A DNA stretch of 64,000 nucleotides, from positions 18,670 through 82,669 of the forward strand of contig CALKAQ010000033.1 in the NCBI GenBank assembly GCA_937983075.1. The letters are read 5' to 3'. This document shows, one piece after another, positions 51,534-60,791 of the stretch (the stretch's first letter is position 1; each line of letters opens with the position of its first letter). The notes beneath the pieces were generated by a model that did no database searches, had not been told where the DNA came from, and saw nothing but the letters and a program-made list of their open reading frames with translations. The DNA comes from an uncultured bacterium (lineage in GTDB: Bacteria > Bacillota > Limnochordia > DTU080 > JAAYLA01). A program made the translations under genes and the position numbers.

Positions 51534-53515
51534 CGCCGGAGGAACCTCCTTTCCAGCTCGGCTTGATTGATTTCGACGATAATCGGCCGACCGTGCGGAC
51601 ACGCAAACGGATTTTGGGCATCAGCGAGGCGCCGCAGCAGTTCGTGCATCGTTTCCGGCGCGAGCCTCTCGCCTGCTTTGACGGCACCTTTGCAAGCGAC
51701 CAAAGCGGCAGAAACTTTCATGCGCTCTTCGGTGTACGTTTCGGGCGACATGGATGCCATCTCTTGCACAATCTCGTGGATCGCCGCGGTGCGTCGGGAC
51801 AAAGAAGCGGGAACGCCCCGTATGACCAAAGTGCGGCCGCCGAATTCTTCGGCATGAAAACCGATGCACGCCAATGCGTCGATGAGCTCAGCCGCTTGAG
51901 CGGCCGCCGCAGCAGGCAGTTCGACGGTGATGGGAACGAGAAGCTGCTGGACGTCGGTCGGCTGCCCGCTTTTGCCGAGCACTTCCTCGAACAAAATGCG
52001 CTCGTGCGCTACGTGTTGATCAATGAGCCACAACCCCCAGGGAACCGGTACGATCATGTACGTGTTCAACACTTGACCGACCACATTCGCCTGGCGCAGC
52101 GCTTGACGTGCCGCTGCGGCGTCCGGCGCTCCGGCCGGACGCGTGGCTTCGGGACTCGTTGGACGCAACGGCTCCCGCCAATGGGCCAGCGCATTGGTTG
52201 GCGCTGCGGCTGCTTTCGAGGCGGGAACGAACCTTGCCGAATGTGATGGAGGCGTCTTCTGGTGTGCGGACGGCCGATCGTGCTCAACACGAGGCTCGGG
52301 CTGCTTTTCTCGCACTTCCCCGGTTAACGGGTCCACCAGCTCATAGCGCGTTGCGGCAGCTTCAGAGTCCGCAGCGGGATGCCACGTAATGATCGGTTCG
52401 TCGCTGTCCACCGGACGCGGCTTCGGTCGAAAAAGGTCTACCGTCGTCTGTTCGACGACGGTCTCCGCCGTCGCCGCGCTCTTTTCGGCGTACCGCATGC
52501 CAGAATGACCGGGAATGAGATTGGCCTGGAGCAGCGCGTTCCGAACCGCGTCCAACACGGCTTTGAAAACGTCCCGTTCTGCACGAAACCGCACTTCTGC
52601 CTTCCCCGGATGCACGTTGACATCGACGAGCGAAGGTTCAATGACAATGTGAATGACTCCGACCGGAAAGCGCCTCGTCGGCAGCAGCGATTCGTAGCCT
52701 TTTTCGACGGCGACGGTCAAGGATCGGCTTTGAATCCAACGACCGTTGACCAACATGGTGAGGTGCTGGCGATTTCCCTTCGTTAGCGTCGGTGGTGCAA
52801 TCAAGCCGTAAATGCGTCCGAAGAGCGCTTCGCTTTGCACCTCAAGGAGCTGACGTGCAAGCTGTGCGTCGTAGATGGCCGCCATGGTCGAACGCAGCGA
52901 GCCGTCGCCCGGGGTCCGCAACACTTCTTTGCCTTCGGCCTCCACCACAAATTGTATGTGGGGATGGGCCAGCGCCAAGCGGCTGACGAGGTCGATGCAG
53001 TCGCGCCGTTCGGCCGATTCGCTTTTCAGGAATTTTCGGCGTGCCGGTGTATTGTAAAACAAGCGTGTGACCGTGACGTTGGTCCCCTCGGGTGTACCGA
53101 CGGGTTCCAATGCAACGCGCTTGCCGCCTTCAAGACGAATTTCGGTGCCTGAGCGCGCACCGCGCACTTTGGTGCGCAGCGTGACGTAGGATACCGACGC
53201 AATGCTCGGCATCGCCTCGCCGCGAAAACCGAGGCTGCCGATGTTCGCCAAATCTTCCGCGGAGCGAATTTTGCTCGTTGCGTGTCGTTCGAAGGCGAGT
53301 GCGACTTCGTCCCCGGGAATGCCTTCACCGTTGTCCACCACTTGGATGGACTCGAGACCGCCTCGTTGCAGCCGCACGGTGATTTGGGTCGCCCCAGCGT
53401 CGATGCTGTTTTCCACCAACTCTTTCACAACCGAACTCGGCCTGGCGACGACTTCACCGGCGGCAATTTGGTTGGCGACGCTTTCATGCAGTTGTCGTAT
53501 CGGTTGACGCGGCAC
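51530..53515 (-). CDS. mutL: DNA mismatch repair protein MutL
   Basis: The 661-residue GHKL ATPase has ELVENSIDAGATQI, DNGEGIPGDEV, TSKI and LGFRGEAM. The C-terminal dimerisation domain carries the endonuclease motif DQHVAHERILFEE, then ACKGAVKAGE and CPHGRP. MutL is therefore a nicking type, as expected for a bacterium without MutH. A Pro/Ala-rich linker of about 100 residues separates the domains. GTG 53515 follows AGGAGG by six bases. Confidence 0.96.
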   Translation of the reverse strand: MPRQPIRQLHESVANQIAAGEVVARPSSVVKELVENSIDAGATQITVRLQRGGLESIQVVDNGEGIPGDEVALAFERHATSKIRSAEDLANIGSLGFRGEAMPSIASVSYVTLRTKVRGARSGTEIRLEGGKRVALEPVGTPEGTNVTVTRLFYNTPARRKFLKSESAERRDCIDLVSRLALAHPHIQFVVEAEGKEVLRTPGDGSLRSTMAAIYDAQLARQLLEVQSEALFGRIYGLIAPPTLTKGNRQHLTMLVNGRWIQSRSLTVAVEKGYESLLPTRRFPVGVIHIVIEPSLVDVNVHPGKAEVRFRAERDVFKAVLDAVRNALLQANLIPGHSGMRYAEKSAATAETVVEQTTVDLFRPKPRPVDSDEPIITWHPAADSEAAATRYELVDPLTGEVREKQPEPRVEHDRPSAHQKTPPSHSARFVPASKAAAAPTNALAHWREPLRPTSPEATRPAGAPDAAAARQALRQANVVGQVLNTYMIVPVPWGLWLIDQHVAHERILFEEVLGKSGQPTDVQQLLVPITVELPAAAAAQAAELIDALACIGFHAEEFGGRTLVIRGVPASLSRRTAAIHEIVQEMASMSPETYTEERMKVSAALVACKGAVKAGERLAPETMHELLRRLADAQNPFACPHGRPIIVEINQAELERRFLRR

Positions 53516-53532
53516 GGAAGCCCTCCTTGAAG

Positions 53533-56151
53533 CTATCGATGATCTCCGCGCACGCGGCGCTGCCATTCATCCAGGAGCTGCAACGCTTGCAGGGGGGTCG
53601 TCTCCTCCAAGCGGAGCTGTCGCAAAGCATCCAACACTTCGCGTTCTTCGGGACTGATCTCATCGCTGGCCGCAGCCGCTTCATCGCGCAAAAAATAGTC
53701 GATGAAGGTGAGTTGAAAATCGTCTTTGCGATTTTGCTGCTCAAGCTGCTTCAGTACGGTTGCCGCCCGGCGCAGCACTTCCCGCGGCAAACCGGCCATG
53801 CGCGCGACGTTGATGCCGTAACTGCGGTCGGCACCACCGGGAACCACCTTGTACAAAAAGATGACTCTCCCGCGCTCTTCGGCTACATCGACGCGGTAAT
53901 TGCAGCAACGGCTCAGCCGCTCTTCCAAAGCGGTGAGCTCATGGTAGTGCGTGGACATGATCGTCTTGCAGCCGACGACATCGTGCAGGTATTCGGCGAT
54001 CGCCTGCGCCAAGGCGACGCCGTCGTAGGTGCTCGTTCCCCGTCCCAACTCGTCGATGAGCACCAAGCTCCGTTCGGTCGCGTTGTTGCAAATATTGCCC
54101 GTTTCGATCATCTCGACCATAAACGTGCTGCGTCCCGTCGCCAAGTCGTCGGATGCACCGACGCGCGTGAAGATGCGATCGACCACGCCGATGTGCGCTT
54201 GTTTTGCCGGAACGAAGCTGCCCATTTGCGCCAACAAAACAATCAGCGCTACCTGGCGCAAATACGTGCTTTTGCCCGCCATGTTGGGCCCGGTCAAAAT
54301 GAGCAGCCGCCGCTCCGCATTGAGTTCTGCGTCGTTGGGCACGAAGCGGTCATCGCCGCTTTCCGCCTCGACGACCGGATGTCTGCCCTCGACGATCGAT
54401 ATGACATCGTCGGTCGTCACTTTGGGGCGTACGTAATTCCGTTCCGCCGCGACGTGTGCGAGTGCTGACCACACATCAATGTGAGCAATCTGCTCGGCGG
54501 CTCGCTGCAGGCGTTGCGCTTGTTGGGCTACTCGGTCCCGCAGCTCGCAAAAAAGACGATATTCGAGTTCGACCAGCCGTTCTTCGGCACCTAAAATTTG
54601 TGCCTCTTTCTCTTTGAGTTCGGGCGTAATGAAGCGCTCGGACCCGGCGAGCGTCTGTTTGCGTTCGTAGTGTGGAGGCACCCGATCCAAGTTCGCCCGG
54701 GTCACTTCGATGTAGTAGCCGAAAACTTTATTGTAGCTGATTTTCAGCGAGCGAATCCCGGTCGCTTCCCGTTCCTTTGCTTCCAGCTCGGCGATCCACG
54801 TTTTGCCCTCTTTCTGCGCTCGCCGATACATATCGACTTCCGGATGATACCCGGGACGAATCAAGTCGCCTTCTTTGACGGAAACAGGGGGTTCATCGAC
54901 CAGAGCCTCCGCAATCCAGCTTTGTACGTCTTCCAAGACGTCCATTTCAGCTGCCAGCTTGGCTGCCGGACCAGACGGTATTTCGGCCAACAAGGAACGA
55001 ATTGCGGGCAGCTGGGCAAGCGAATGGCGCAGCGCGACGAGATCACGGCCGCCGGCTGACCCTGTGGCCACACGGCCGACCAGCCGCTCGATGTCATACA
55101 CCTGAGCGAGATGCTCCCGCAAGGTCTGCCGCAGCAAGGTCGCGTGGTAGAAGCTTTCCACGGCGTCAAGCCGCTCGTTGATGGCAACCGGATCGGTCAA
55201 GGGCTGCTCGATCCAGCGTTTCAACAAACGGCCGCCGAGCGCGGTGACACAGCGGTCGATGGTGCCAAGCAGCGTGCCGCGCTTGCCGCCGTCCCGCAAG
55301 GAGCGTGTCAACTCGAGATTGCGGCGTGTCGCGCTGTCAAGCAGCATCATATCGTCGGGCGTATACAGCCGCAGCTTGGTGATATGACCCAGGTGCACTT
55401 TTTGGGTTTCTTCGAGGTATTGAAACACGGCACCGGCCGCTTTGACGGCCAATGGCGCATCCGCCAACCCAAATCCGTCCAGCGAAGCGACGCCCAAATG
55501 GCGGCTGAGACGCTCGCTGCCTTGTGACGAAAACGCCGCCCGGTCGTACACGTGAATCAGCGAGTCAGGACATGCGGCGGCAATGTCCGATGTCGTACCC
55601 AACGCTTCAATTTCCGGGGAAACGAGAATCTCAGGCGGCTGAAGGCGCGTCAATTCATCGAGAAGGCGTTGGGCGGCCCCTTCGCCCATAAATTCCGTAC
55701 AAATGAATTCACCGGTTGACAAGTCGCAGGCACTGAGGCCGAACGTGTTGGCGGCTCCCGCCACGGCTGCGAGATAGCGATTTTCACGCGCCTGCAGGCT
55801 GTTTTCGTCAGTCGCCGTACCGGGTGTGACAATGCGAACGACGTCACGCTCGACGAGTCCTTTGGCTTCACTCGGATCTTGAATCTGCTCACAAACCGCT
55901 ACTTTGTACCCATGCTGCACCAGTTTGGAAATATATCCCTCGGCTGCGTGATACGGAACGCCGCACATCGGGATGCGCTCGCCCTTCTTCGCTTCGCGCG
56001 AAGTGAGCGTCAGCTCAAGTATCGGTGCTACAGTTTCGGCATCCTCGTCAAACATTTCGTAAAAGTCGCCGAGTCGAAAAAAGAGAATGCAATCGGGGTA
56101 CTTCGCTTTGAGGTCGAAATACTGGCGCATCATCGGGGTTGTCCGACTCAC
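53533..56151 (-). CDS. mutS: DNA mismatch recognition protein MutS
   Basis: The 872-residue protein has the mismatch-reading Phe-x-Glu in LGDFYEMFDED, Walker A GPNMAGKSTYLRQ, Walker B SLVLIDELGRGTSTYDG and the STHYHELT motif. It detects mispairs and recruits MutL, encoded 17 bases downstream. GTG 56151 follows GGGGTGG by nine bases and gives the normal N-terminus TTPMMRQYFDLKAKYPD. Confidence 0.97.
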   Translation of the reverse strand: MSRTTPMMRQYFDLKAKYPDCILFFRLGDFYEMFDEDAETVAPILELTLTSREAKKGERIPMCGVPYHAAEGYISKLVQHGYKVAVCEQIQDPSEAKGLVERDVVRIVTPGTATDENSLQARENRYLAAVAGAANTFGLSACDLSTGEFICTEFMGEGAAQRLLDELTRLQPPEILVSPEIEALGTTSDIAAACPDSLIHVYDRAAFSSQGSERLSRHLGVASLDGFGLADAPLAVKAAGAVFQYLEETQKVHLGHITKLRLYTPDDMMLLDSATRRNLELTRSLRDGGKRGTLLGTIDRCVTALGGRLLKRWIEQPLTDPVAINERLDAVESFYHATLLRQTLREHLAQVYDIERLVGRVATGSAGGRDLVALRHSLAQLPAIRSLLAEIPSGPAAKLAAEMDVLEDVQSWIAEALVDEPPVSVKEGDLIRPGYHPEVDMYRRAQKEGKTWIAELEAKEREATGIRSLKISYNKVFGYYIEVTRANLDRVPPHYERKQTLAGSERFITPELKEKEAQILGAEERLVELEYRLFCELRDRVAQQAQRLQRAAEQIAHIDVWSALAHVAAERNYVRPKVTTDDVISIVEGRHPVVEAESGDDRFVPNDAELNAERRLLILTGPNMAGKSTYLRQVALIVLLAQMGSFVPAKQAHIGVVDRIFTRVGASDDLATGRSTFMVEMIETGNICNNATERSLVLIDELGRGTSTYDGVALAQAIAEYLHDVVGCKTIMSTHYHELTALEERLSRCCNYRVDVAEERGRVIFLYKVVPGGADRSYGINVARMAGLPREVLRRAATVLKQLEQQNRKDDFQLTFIDYFLRDEAAAASDEISPEEREVLDALRQLRLEETTPLQALQLLDEWQRRVRGDHR

Positions 56152-56263
56152 TGCTGGTGTCCACCCCGCAATTCCTTGAATCTCTCTGAATTGAAAGTGA
56201 CCTGCCGCCACGCAATGACAGCAGGTCAAATGTTGGTTGCTATCCACGCATCACAGCGAACGG

Positions 56264-57664
56264 TTATCCGGCATAATGGCCGTGCAGGCTCCATGTCTTC
56301 GCTTCGGTGATGGCCACGGGAACCGTCTGGCCGATCATCGACGGATCGCCTTTGAAAATGACCAACTTGTTGTTCGGCGCCCTGCCGGAGAGAAGTTCGG
56401 GATCCTTGTTGCTTTCCCCTTCAACCAGCACTTCAACGGTGCGGCCGATCCATTCGCGATTCTTTTTGAGGCTGACTTCGTTTTGCACTTCGATCAGGCG
56501 GTAGATTCGATCCTTCGCCACGTCCTCCGGCACAAAATCCTTCAATCGGGTCGCGGGCGTATCGATGCGCGGCGAATAAATGAACATGAATGCAGAGTCG
56601 AACTCGACTTCGCGCACCAGGCTGAGGGTTTCTTGAAAGTCCTCCTCCGTTTCTCCCGGAAACCCGACAATGAGGTCGGTGGTCACCGCCAAATCCGGAA
56701 TGGCTTCACGCATCCGGTTGACCAAATCGATGTACTGCGCCCTCGTATAGCGCCGTCCCATGCGGCGCAGCGTGCGATCGCTTCCCGCCTGCGCAGGCAA
56801 GTGTACATGCGGGCAGACATGCTCGCACTCGGCCATCGCTTGGATCACGTCATCGGTGAAGTGCTTGGGATGAGGCGATGTGAAGCGAATGCGCTCGATG
56901 CCTGGAACTTCGTTCACTTGGCGCAGCAAATTCGCGAAATTGATGTTTTCATCGTCAAAGTCGTTTCCGTAGGCGTTGACGTTTTGGCCGAGGAGCATGA
57001 TTTCTTTGTAGCCTTCAGCGGCCAGCTGGTGCACTTCTTCCAAGATCTTCTCCGGGCGGCGACTCCGCTCCTTGCCCCGCACGTACGGAACGATGCAGTA
57101 AGTGCAAAATTCGTTGCAGCCGTAAATGATGGTGACGTACGCTTTGAGGTTGCCGACGCGCTGCACGGGAAGGCCTTCAACGATCTCGCCTTCTTCGTGC
57201 CATACTTCAATGACGCGCTCACCGGTTTCTTTGACCTTGTGCAACAGCTCGGGCAAGCGGTGAATGTTGAGCGTACCGAAGATGAGATCGACGTGCTCCA
57301 ACTCACGCCGCATGCGCTCCAGTTCCGCCGGTTGCTGCGTCATGCAGCCGCAGATCCCGATGATGAGGTTCGGGTTTTTCTCTTTTAGTTGCCGGAGCAT
57401 ATGCACCTGTCCGTAGACTTTACGCTCGGGATTTTCTCTTACGCTGCACGTGTTGTAAAGGATGAGCTCCGCTTGTTCCGGCGCATCAACCCGATAGTAT
57501 CCCATCTGCTGGAGCATACCGAGCATCGTTTCGGTGTCATGCTCGTTCATCTGGCAGCCCAAGGTTTGAATGAAAACGCCTTTTGTCCCGGGGCGGCTCG
57601 CTGCCGGGCCGCTGCTTTGCTCCGCCTGTCGGATATTGCCCACCACGGGTAGTTCAATCGCCAA
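56264..57664 (-). CDS. miaB: tRNA-2-methylthio-N6-dimethylallyladenosine synthase
   Basis: The 466-residue radical SAM methylthiotransferase has the UPF0004 domain with cluster cysteines (QTLGCQMNEHD, YNTCSVRE, GICGCMTQ). The radical SAM site CNEFCTYCIVPYVRGKERSR and a C-terminal TRAM domain (GRTVEVLVEG...GRAPNNKLVIF) follow. TTG 57664 follows GCGAGGTG by eight bases. It leads the mutS-mutL-miaA block. Confidence 0.95.
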   Translation of the reverse strand: MAIELPVVGNIRQAEQSSGPAASRPGTKGVFIQTLGCQMNEHDTETMLGMLQQMGYYRVDAPEQAELILYNTCSVRENPERKVYGQVHMLRQLKEKNPNLIIGICGCMTQQPAELERMRRELEHVDLIFGTLNIHRLPELLHKVKETGERVIEVWHEEGEIVEGLPVQRVGNLKAYVTIIYGCNEFCTYCIVPYVRGKERSRRPEKILEEVHQLAAEGYKEIMLLGQNVNAYGNDFDDENINFANLLRQVNEVPGIERIRFTSPHPKHFTDDVIQAMAECEHVCPHVHLPAQAGSDRTLRRMGRRYTRAQYIDLVNRMREAIPDLAVTTDLIVGFPGETEEDFQETLSLVREVEFDSAFMFIYSPRIDTPATRLKDFVPEDVAKDRIYRLIEVQNEVSLKKNREWIGRTVEVLVEGESNKDPELLSGRAPNNKLVIFKGDPSMIGQTVPVAITEAKTWSLHGHYAG

Positions 57665-57762
57665 TGCCCATGCACCTCGCCTTGCAAAAATAGCTGGAAA
57701 CATGCCTCAACGGGAACAGCCGATGCAATCCGTCGAGTCTGCGCGCATTGCTCGCCCGCACC

Positions 57763-57771
57763 ATTATAGCA
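57763..57771 (-). promoter_or_regulatory. Extended -10 promoter of the miaB-mutSL-miaA block
   Basis: On the minus strand TGCTATAAT forms a perfect extended -10, about 95 bases before the miaB start. The -35 (ATGCAC) is weak, as is usual for this type. Confidence 0.6.
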
Positions 57772-57891
57772 TGGACAAAGGAAGGCGTGCATCCGATGAG
57801 ACCACCTTGATTTATCCCCCACAACTCATGCTCTGCGATATCGTGATACAATAGGGCGGTGAAATGCAGTGAAGAATTTGGAGGGGCTTGA

Positions 57892-58929
57892 ATGTCGGAA
57901 AGCAGCAAACTGGCCTGCGAAGGCTGCGGCAACGCTTGCGTGACATGTGAAAACGCCACGGCTGCCGCAAGCGTTGACCCGAAGCAAAAAAAGGCCGGCC
58001 GCATGGACGGCACTGGTTGGGCTGCGGTTGCCTCCATCGCCGTCTGGGTTGTTGGAATCGGTCATGCTGTACATACGGGCGCCCTCGGCTGGCTGACCGC
58101 TGTCGTGCTCTTGTGGCTGGTTTACAATTTCATCCCTTGGTGGGTGTTGCGTTGGCGCCTTTTGATCATCAGCCGCCGCGGTCCACTGCTCGGATTCGGC
58201 TATGCGTTCGGAGCCGGCATCGTTTCTGCGCTTGCGGCGGACACCGGCGGTCTAGGCGGCACGTTGGCCATGATCGGTCTCAACATGGTGTTGCTGGCCC
58301 TTCCGTTCGCGCTGCCGTTTACTCGGCGCTTTCTCCCGTCTCGTCCCCATTGGACAGATTTGTTGGTCGCAGCGTATTTTGTCAGCTTGCTCTGGTGGTG
58401 GCCCCTGGATACGGCCATCGAAACGTGGGAAAACGTTCGCCTGGCACCGTTCGTCGCGGCGACGGCGCTTGTCACTTATTTTATCGGCGTCCGCTACTGG
58501 AACCGCATCGTTTGGGAATGGAATGTGCGCCGGCGTGACGTCGGCCTGACCTTGGCGGTTCTGGCGATCATCGGTGCCATTTTATGGTGGGAATACGGTT
58601 GGCCGGGCGAGCTCGCTTCGATTCAGCCGCTGCCGTTGTTGTACTCGGCCATGATTTTAGGCCCTGTGTTCGCCACGGCCGTTTTCGGTGTGATCCAGCC
58701 GACGTGCGCGCATCTGATGCGAGAAATCGCACCAAGCGCCGCGCAGCCGCTGGCGGCTTTGCTTGCGGCAGCGGTCTACGTATTTTTGGCATTCTTGAAC
58801 GGCATGAGCGTTGCAACGGTCGCCGCCGGGCTCGGCGCGGCCGGCTTGACATGGCGCTGCGGCCGCCTTTTTCCGGCGGTTCTCGTCGTCAGCCTGTATA
58901 CCGCCTGGACCTTCAATTTTGGAGCATAG
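57892..58929 (+). CDS. Multi-spanning membrane protein with Cys-rich N-terminus
   Basis: The 345-residue protein begins with a soluble part containing four cysteines as CEGCGNACVTC. About nine membrane helices follow, with a pair of charged cytosolic loops (RWRLLIISRRGP, EWNVRRRDVG). The cysteine pattern could bind a metal or cluster. I cannot place the family. GGAGGGG precedes the ATG, and an extended TGATACAAT lies about 45 bases upstream as a likely -10. Confidence 0.65.
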   Translation: MSESSKLACEGCGNACVTCENATAAASVDPKQKKAGRMDGTGWAAVASIAVWVVGIGHAVHTGALGWLTAVVLLWLVYNFIPWWVLRWRLLIISRRGPLLGFGYAFGAGIVSALAADTGGLGGTLAMIGLNMVLLALPFALPFTRRFLPSRPHWTDLLVAAYFVSLLWWWPLDTAIETWENVRLAPFVAATALVTYFIGVRYWNRIVWEWNVRRRDVGLTLAVLAIIGAILWWEYGWPGELASIQPLPLLYSAMILGPVFATAVFGVIQPTCAHLMREIAPSAAQPLAALLAAAVYVFLAFLNGMSVATVAAGLGAAGLTWRCGRLFPAVLVVSLYTAWTFNFGA

Positions 58930-58974
58930 CTGACTTCCGCGGTGTTTGGGAACACGCGCCCAAGCACCGCTTGG

Positions 58975-60300
58975 CTACGCCCGTTTGTGGACAAGCTGCA
59001 AGTCGGGATTGTCCCCCGGCGCCCGGCCTTCTTTTGCCATGGGAATCCATTCCCCGCGGTGAAAAACCCGGACGATGTCAGCCGTAAAATCGTTGTTGAC
59101 TCCGCACTTGCGGCAATTGGTGAGCAAGTAGCTGCCAATGCCATACATATCCACCGGTACTTGCAAGGCCTCAAAACGCCGAATCTTCTCGGGATCAAAT
59201 CCGCCGGTGGCGATGATTTTCACATTGGCACACCATGCGCGCGCCCGTTCTTCCCATTCACCGGAAACGGACCATTCCTCCCACGCGGAATCGATCGCTT
59301 TGCGCAATGCCCATACAAGGCGCGGTGTGACGCCGCAATCGAGGCTCGGGTCGCCAAGCGGTTCGATGCCCCGGTCACGCAGCGAGCCCGATGTATCCGG
59401 TCGCACACCGAACAGACGAAAACGTTTCGCTGCTTCGAAATCGCCGCTTTGGTATGCCTCGCGGTAGGCATGCCACATGCGTTTCATCACGCGCAGCGTG
59501 GTGCCGATGCAGTCGTTGTGGAAGTCGACCAAAGCGACACGCGGCACATCCGAAGGCATGACCCTGGCAAATTGGAGCATGGCTTCCTCCGTTTGACCGA
59601 GAAAGGCGGCAATGAAACTGTGGCTCATGGTGCCTGCGCCTTTGCCTCCCCACCACGCGCCTTGGTCATCGGTGCTGACCAGCGGTTGTGAGTGAGCACC
59701 GAACTGCTGATTGTAAGCGGAAATGGCGACCTGATAAGCGTAGCCGTGCATCGCTTGCAGCTTGTAATGTGCGAAGCGCGCCGGGAAAAACAGCAAATCC
59801 TTGCCTTTGGCCGCATCGAGCACTTCAAAGACATTGGTCGCAATGCGAGTGGGTTCGGCCAAAGCCCCCAAGATGGGCGTTTCCAAAATAGCGAAATCCC
59901 GATAGCGGCCCCGAATGCGAATGACGGGTGAGACCCGCTTCGGGTCTCCCGAATAATGGACGATCGTTCCGTCGTACACGGCTTCTACGCTGGCAAGTTG
60001 TTTGTATGTGTTGACAAACTTGCCGTTCGCATCGTAGTAGCCGGTCGCCGCCTCGAGAATGGCGAGAGCTTCGTCGACGCCCGCAATCACACTGAACGGT
60101 TTGCGGCGCGTGAATATTTGCATTTCAACTTCGATGTCGCCGACGGCTGAACCGTCCAACACATATCCTTCTTCGCTCAAGCGCTGCAGAATGCGTTGAA
60201 TGTTAATAAAATAAGCGTCGGAATACCATCCTGACCGAAGCCGCTCGGTATCGAGACGGAACACTTCAGCCGGCAGTCGCTGTCGATCAAACAAGGTCAA
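58975..60300 (-). CDS. pncB: Nicotinate phosphoribosyltransferase
   Basis: The 441-residue protein matches the NAPRTase group of Firmicutes and archaea. It has DTERLRSGWYSDAYFINIQRIL at the N-terminus, ETPILGALAEPTRIATNVFEVL, GAHSQPLVSTDDQGAWWGGKGAGTMSHSFIAAF, ALVDFHNDCIG and the phosphate motif IIATGGFDPEKIRRF. A zinc-like CRKCGVNNDFTADIVRV lies near the end. It makes nicotinate mononucleotide for NAD salvage. TTG 60300 is nine bases after GGGAG. Confidence 0.9.
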   Translation of the reverse strand: MTLFDRQRLPAEVFRLDTERLRSGWYSDAYFINIQRILQRLSEEGYVLDGSAVGDIEVEMQIFTRRKPFSVIAGVDEALAILEAATGYYDANGKFVNTYKQLASVEAVYDGTIVHYSGDPKRVSPVIRIRGRYRDFAILETPILGALAEPTRIATNVFEVLDAAKGKDLLFFPARFAHYKLQAMHGYAYQVAISAYNQQFGAHSQPLVSTDDQGAWWGGKGAGTMSHSFIAAFLGQTEEAMLQFARVMPSDVPRVALVDFHNDCIGTTLRVMKRMWHAYREAYQSGDFEAAKRFRLFGVRPDTSGSLRDRGIEPLGDPSLDCGVTPRLVWALRKAIDSAWEEWSVSGEWEERARAWCANVKIIATGGFDPEKIRRFEALQVPVDMYGIGSYLLTNCRKCGVNNDFTADIVRVFHRGEWIPMAKEGRAPGDNPDLQLVHKRA

Positions 60301-60438
60301 TATGTACCACTCCCTGCGGCCGATTGCGGATCGGTGTCCATGAATCCGTTCGTGCTTTCGTCGCGCCTGTGGGCACCATGGCTTGATGACGTGCGGCCGG
60401 CGCCTGATGGAGCATGGTTTGGAGCCAGAAACAGAGAA

Positions 60439-60457
60439 GCCCCCCGAGACGGGGGGC
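60439..60457 (-). terminator. Terminator of the 6S-like RNA
   Basis: GCCCCCCG-TCT-CGGGGGGC on the minus strand is a perfect hairpin, followed by TTCTCTGTTT. It is about 110 bases upstream of the nicotinate phosphoribosyltransferase start on the same strand. Confidence 0.7.
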
Positions 60458-60461
60458 GGGG

Positions 60462-60649
60462 AAAACCGCAAATGCCGCTGTGTCTGGGTGCACTTAGAAC
60501 CCATCCTCTGCAGGTGGGTGACCTCCTCGTGACATTTCGTTTCCTCGCAATGAGGTATACTGCTTGCCACGAGAGCCAGTCTCCCTGGGTTCTGGTATCG
60601 GTTCATTAGTACTACCCAATTGACCGCGAACACAGCAGTCTTCCTGCCT
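60462..60649 (-). ncRNA. ssrS: Probable 6S RNA
   Basis: A strong promoter is followed by about 188 bases with no open frame and a terminator. The RNA can fold into one long interrupted hairpin: CTGCTGTGT with ACACAGCGG, AGAACCCA with TGGGTTCT, and CTCGTG with CACGAG, with open regions between. This is the 6S RNA layout, which mimics an open promoter and traps sigma-A RNA polymerase. Short matches to the 6S consensus are visible in TGTTCGC and GAACCGATACCAGAA on the 5' side and GCGGCAT on the 3' side. Exact ends are estimates. Confidence 0.6.
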
Positions 60650-60655
60650 AGTTCT

Positions 60656-60684
60656 ATCATACGCGCTTCCTCGCCGCAAAACAA
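60656..60684 (-). promoter_or_regulatory. Promoter of the 6S-like RNA
   Basis: On the minus strand TTGTTT (60679-60684) is 17 bases from TATGAT (60656-60661). Confidence 0.7.
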
Positions 60685-60791
60685 GGGGGTGTTCGCTCCA
60701 AGATCGGCAGGCACCTCCTAGGCGAATGCCGAAGAGAATTATTCTTGGCTGCCTTGCACGCAGCGAGATCGCTTCGGATGGAGGGACGTTT

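Noticed and set aside
60494..60679. Short minus-strand open frame across the 6S-like RNA
   Set aside because: It has no ribosome binding site, spans the promoter, and the strand shows an RNA-gene layout.
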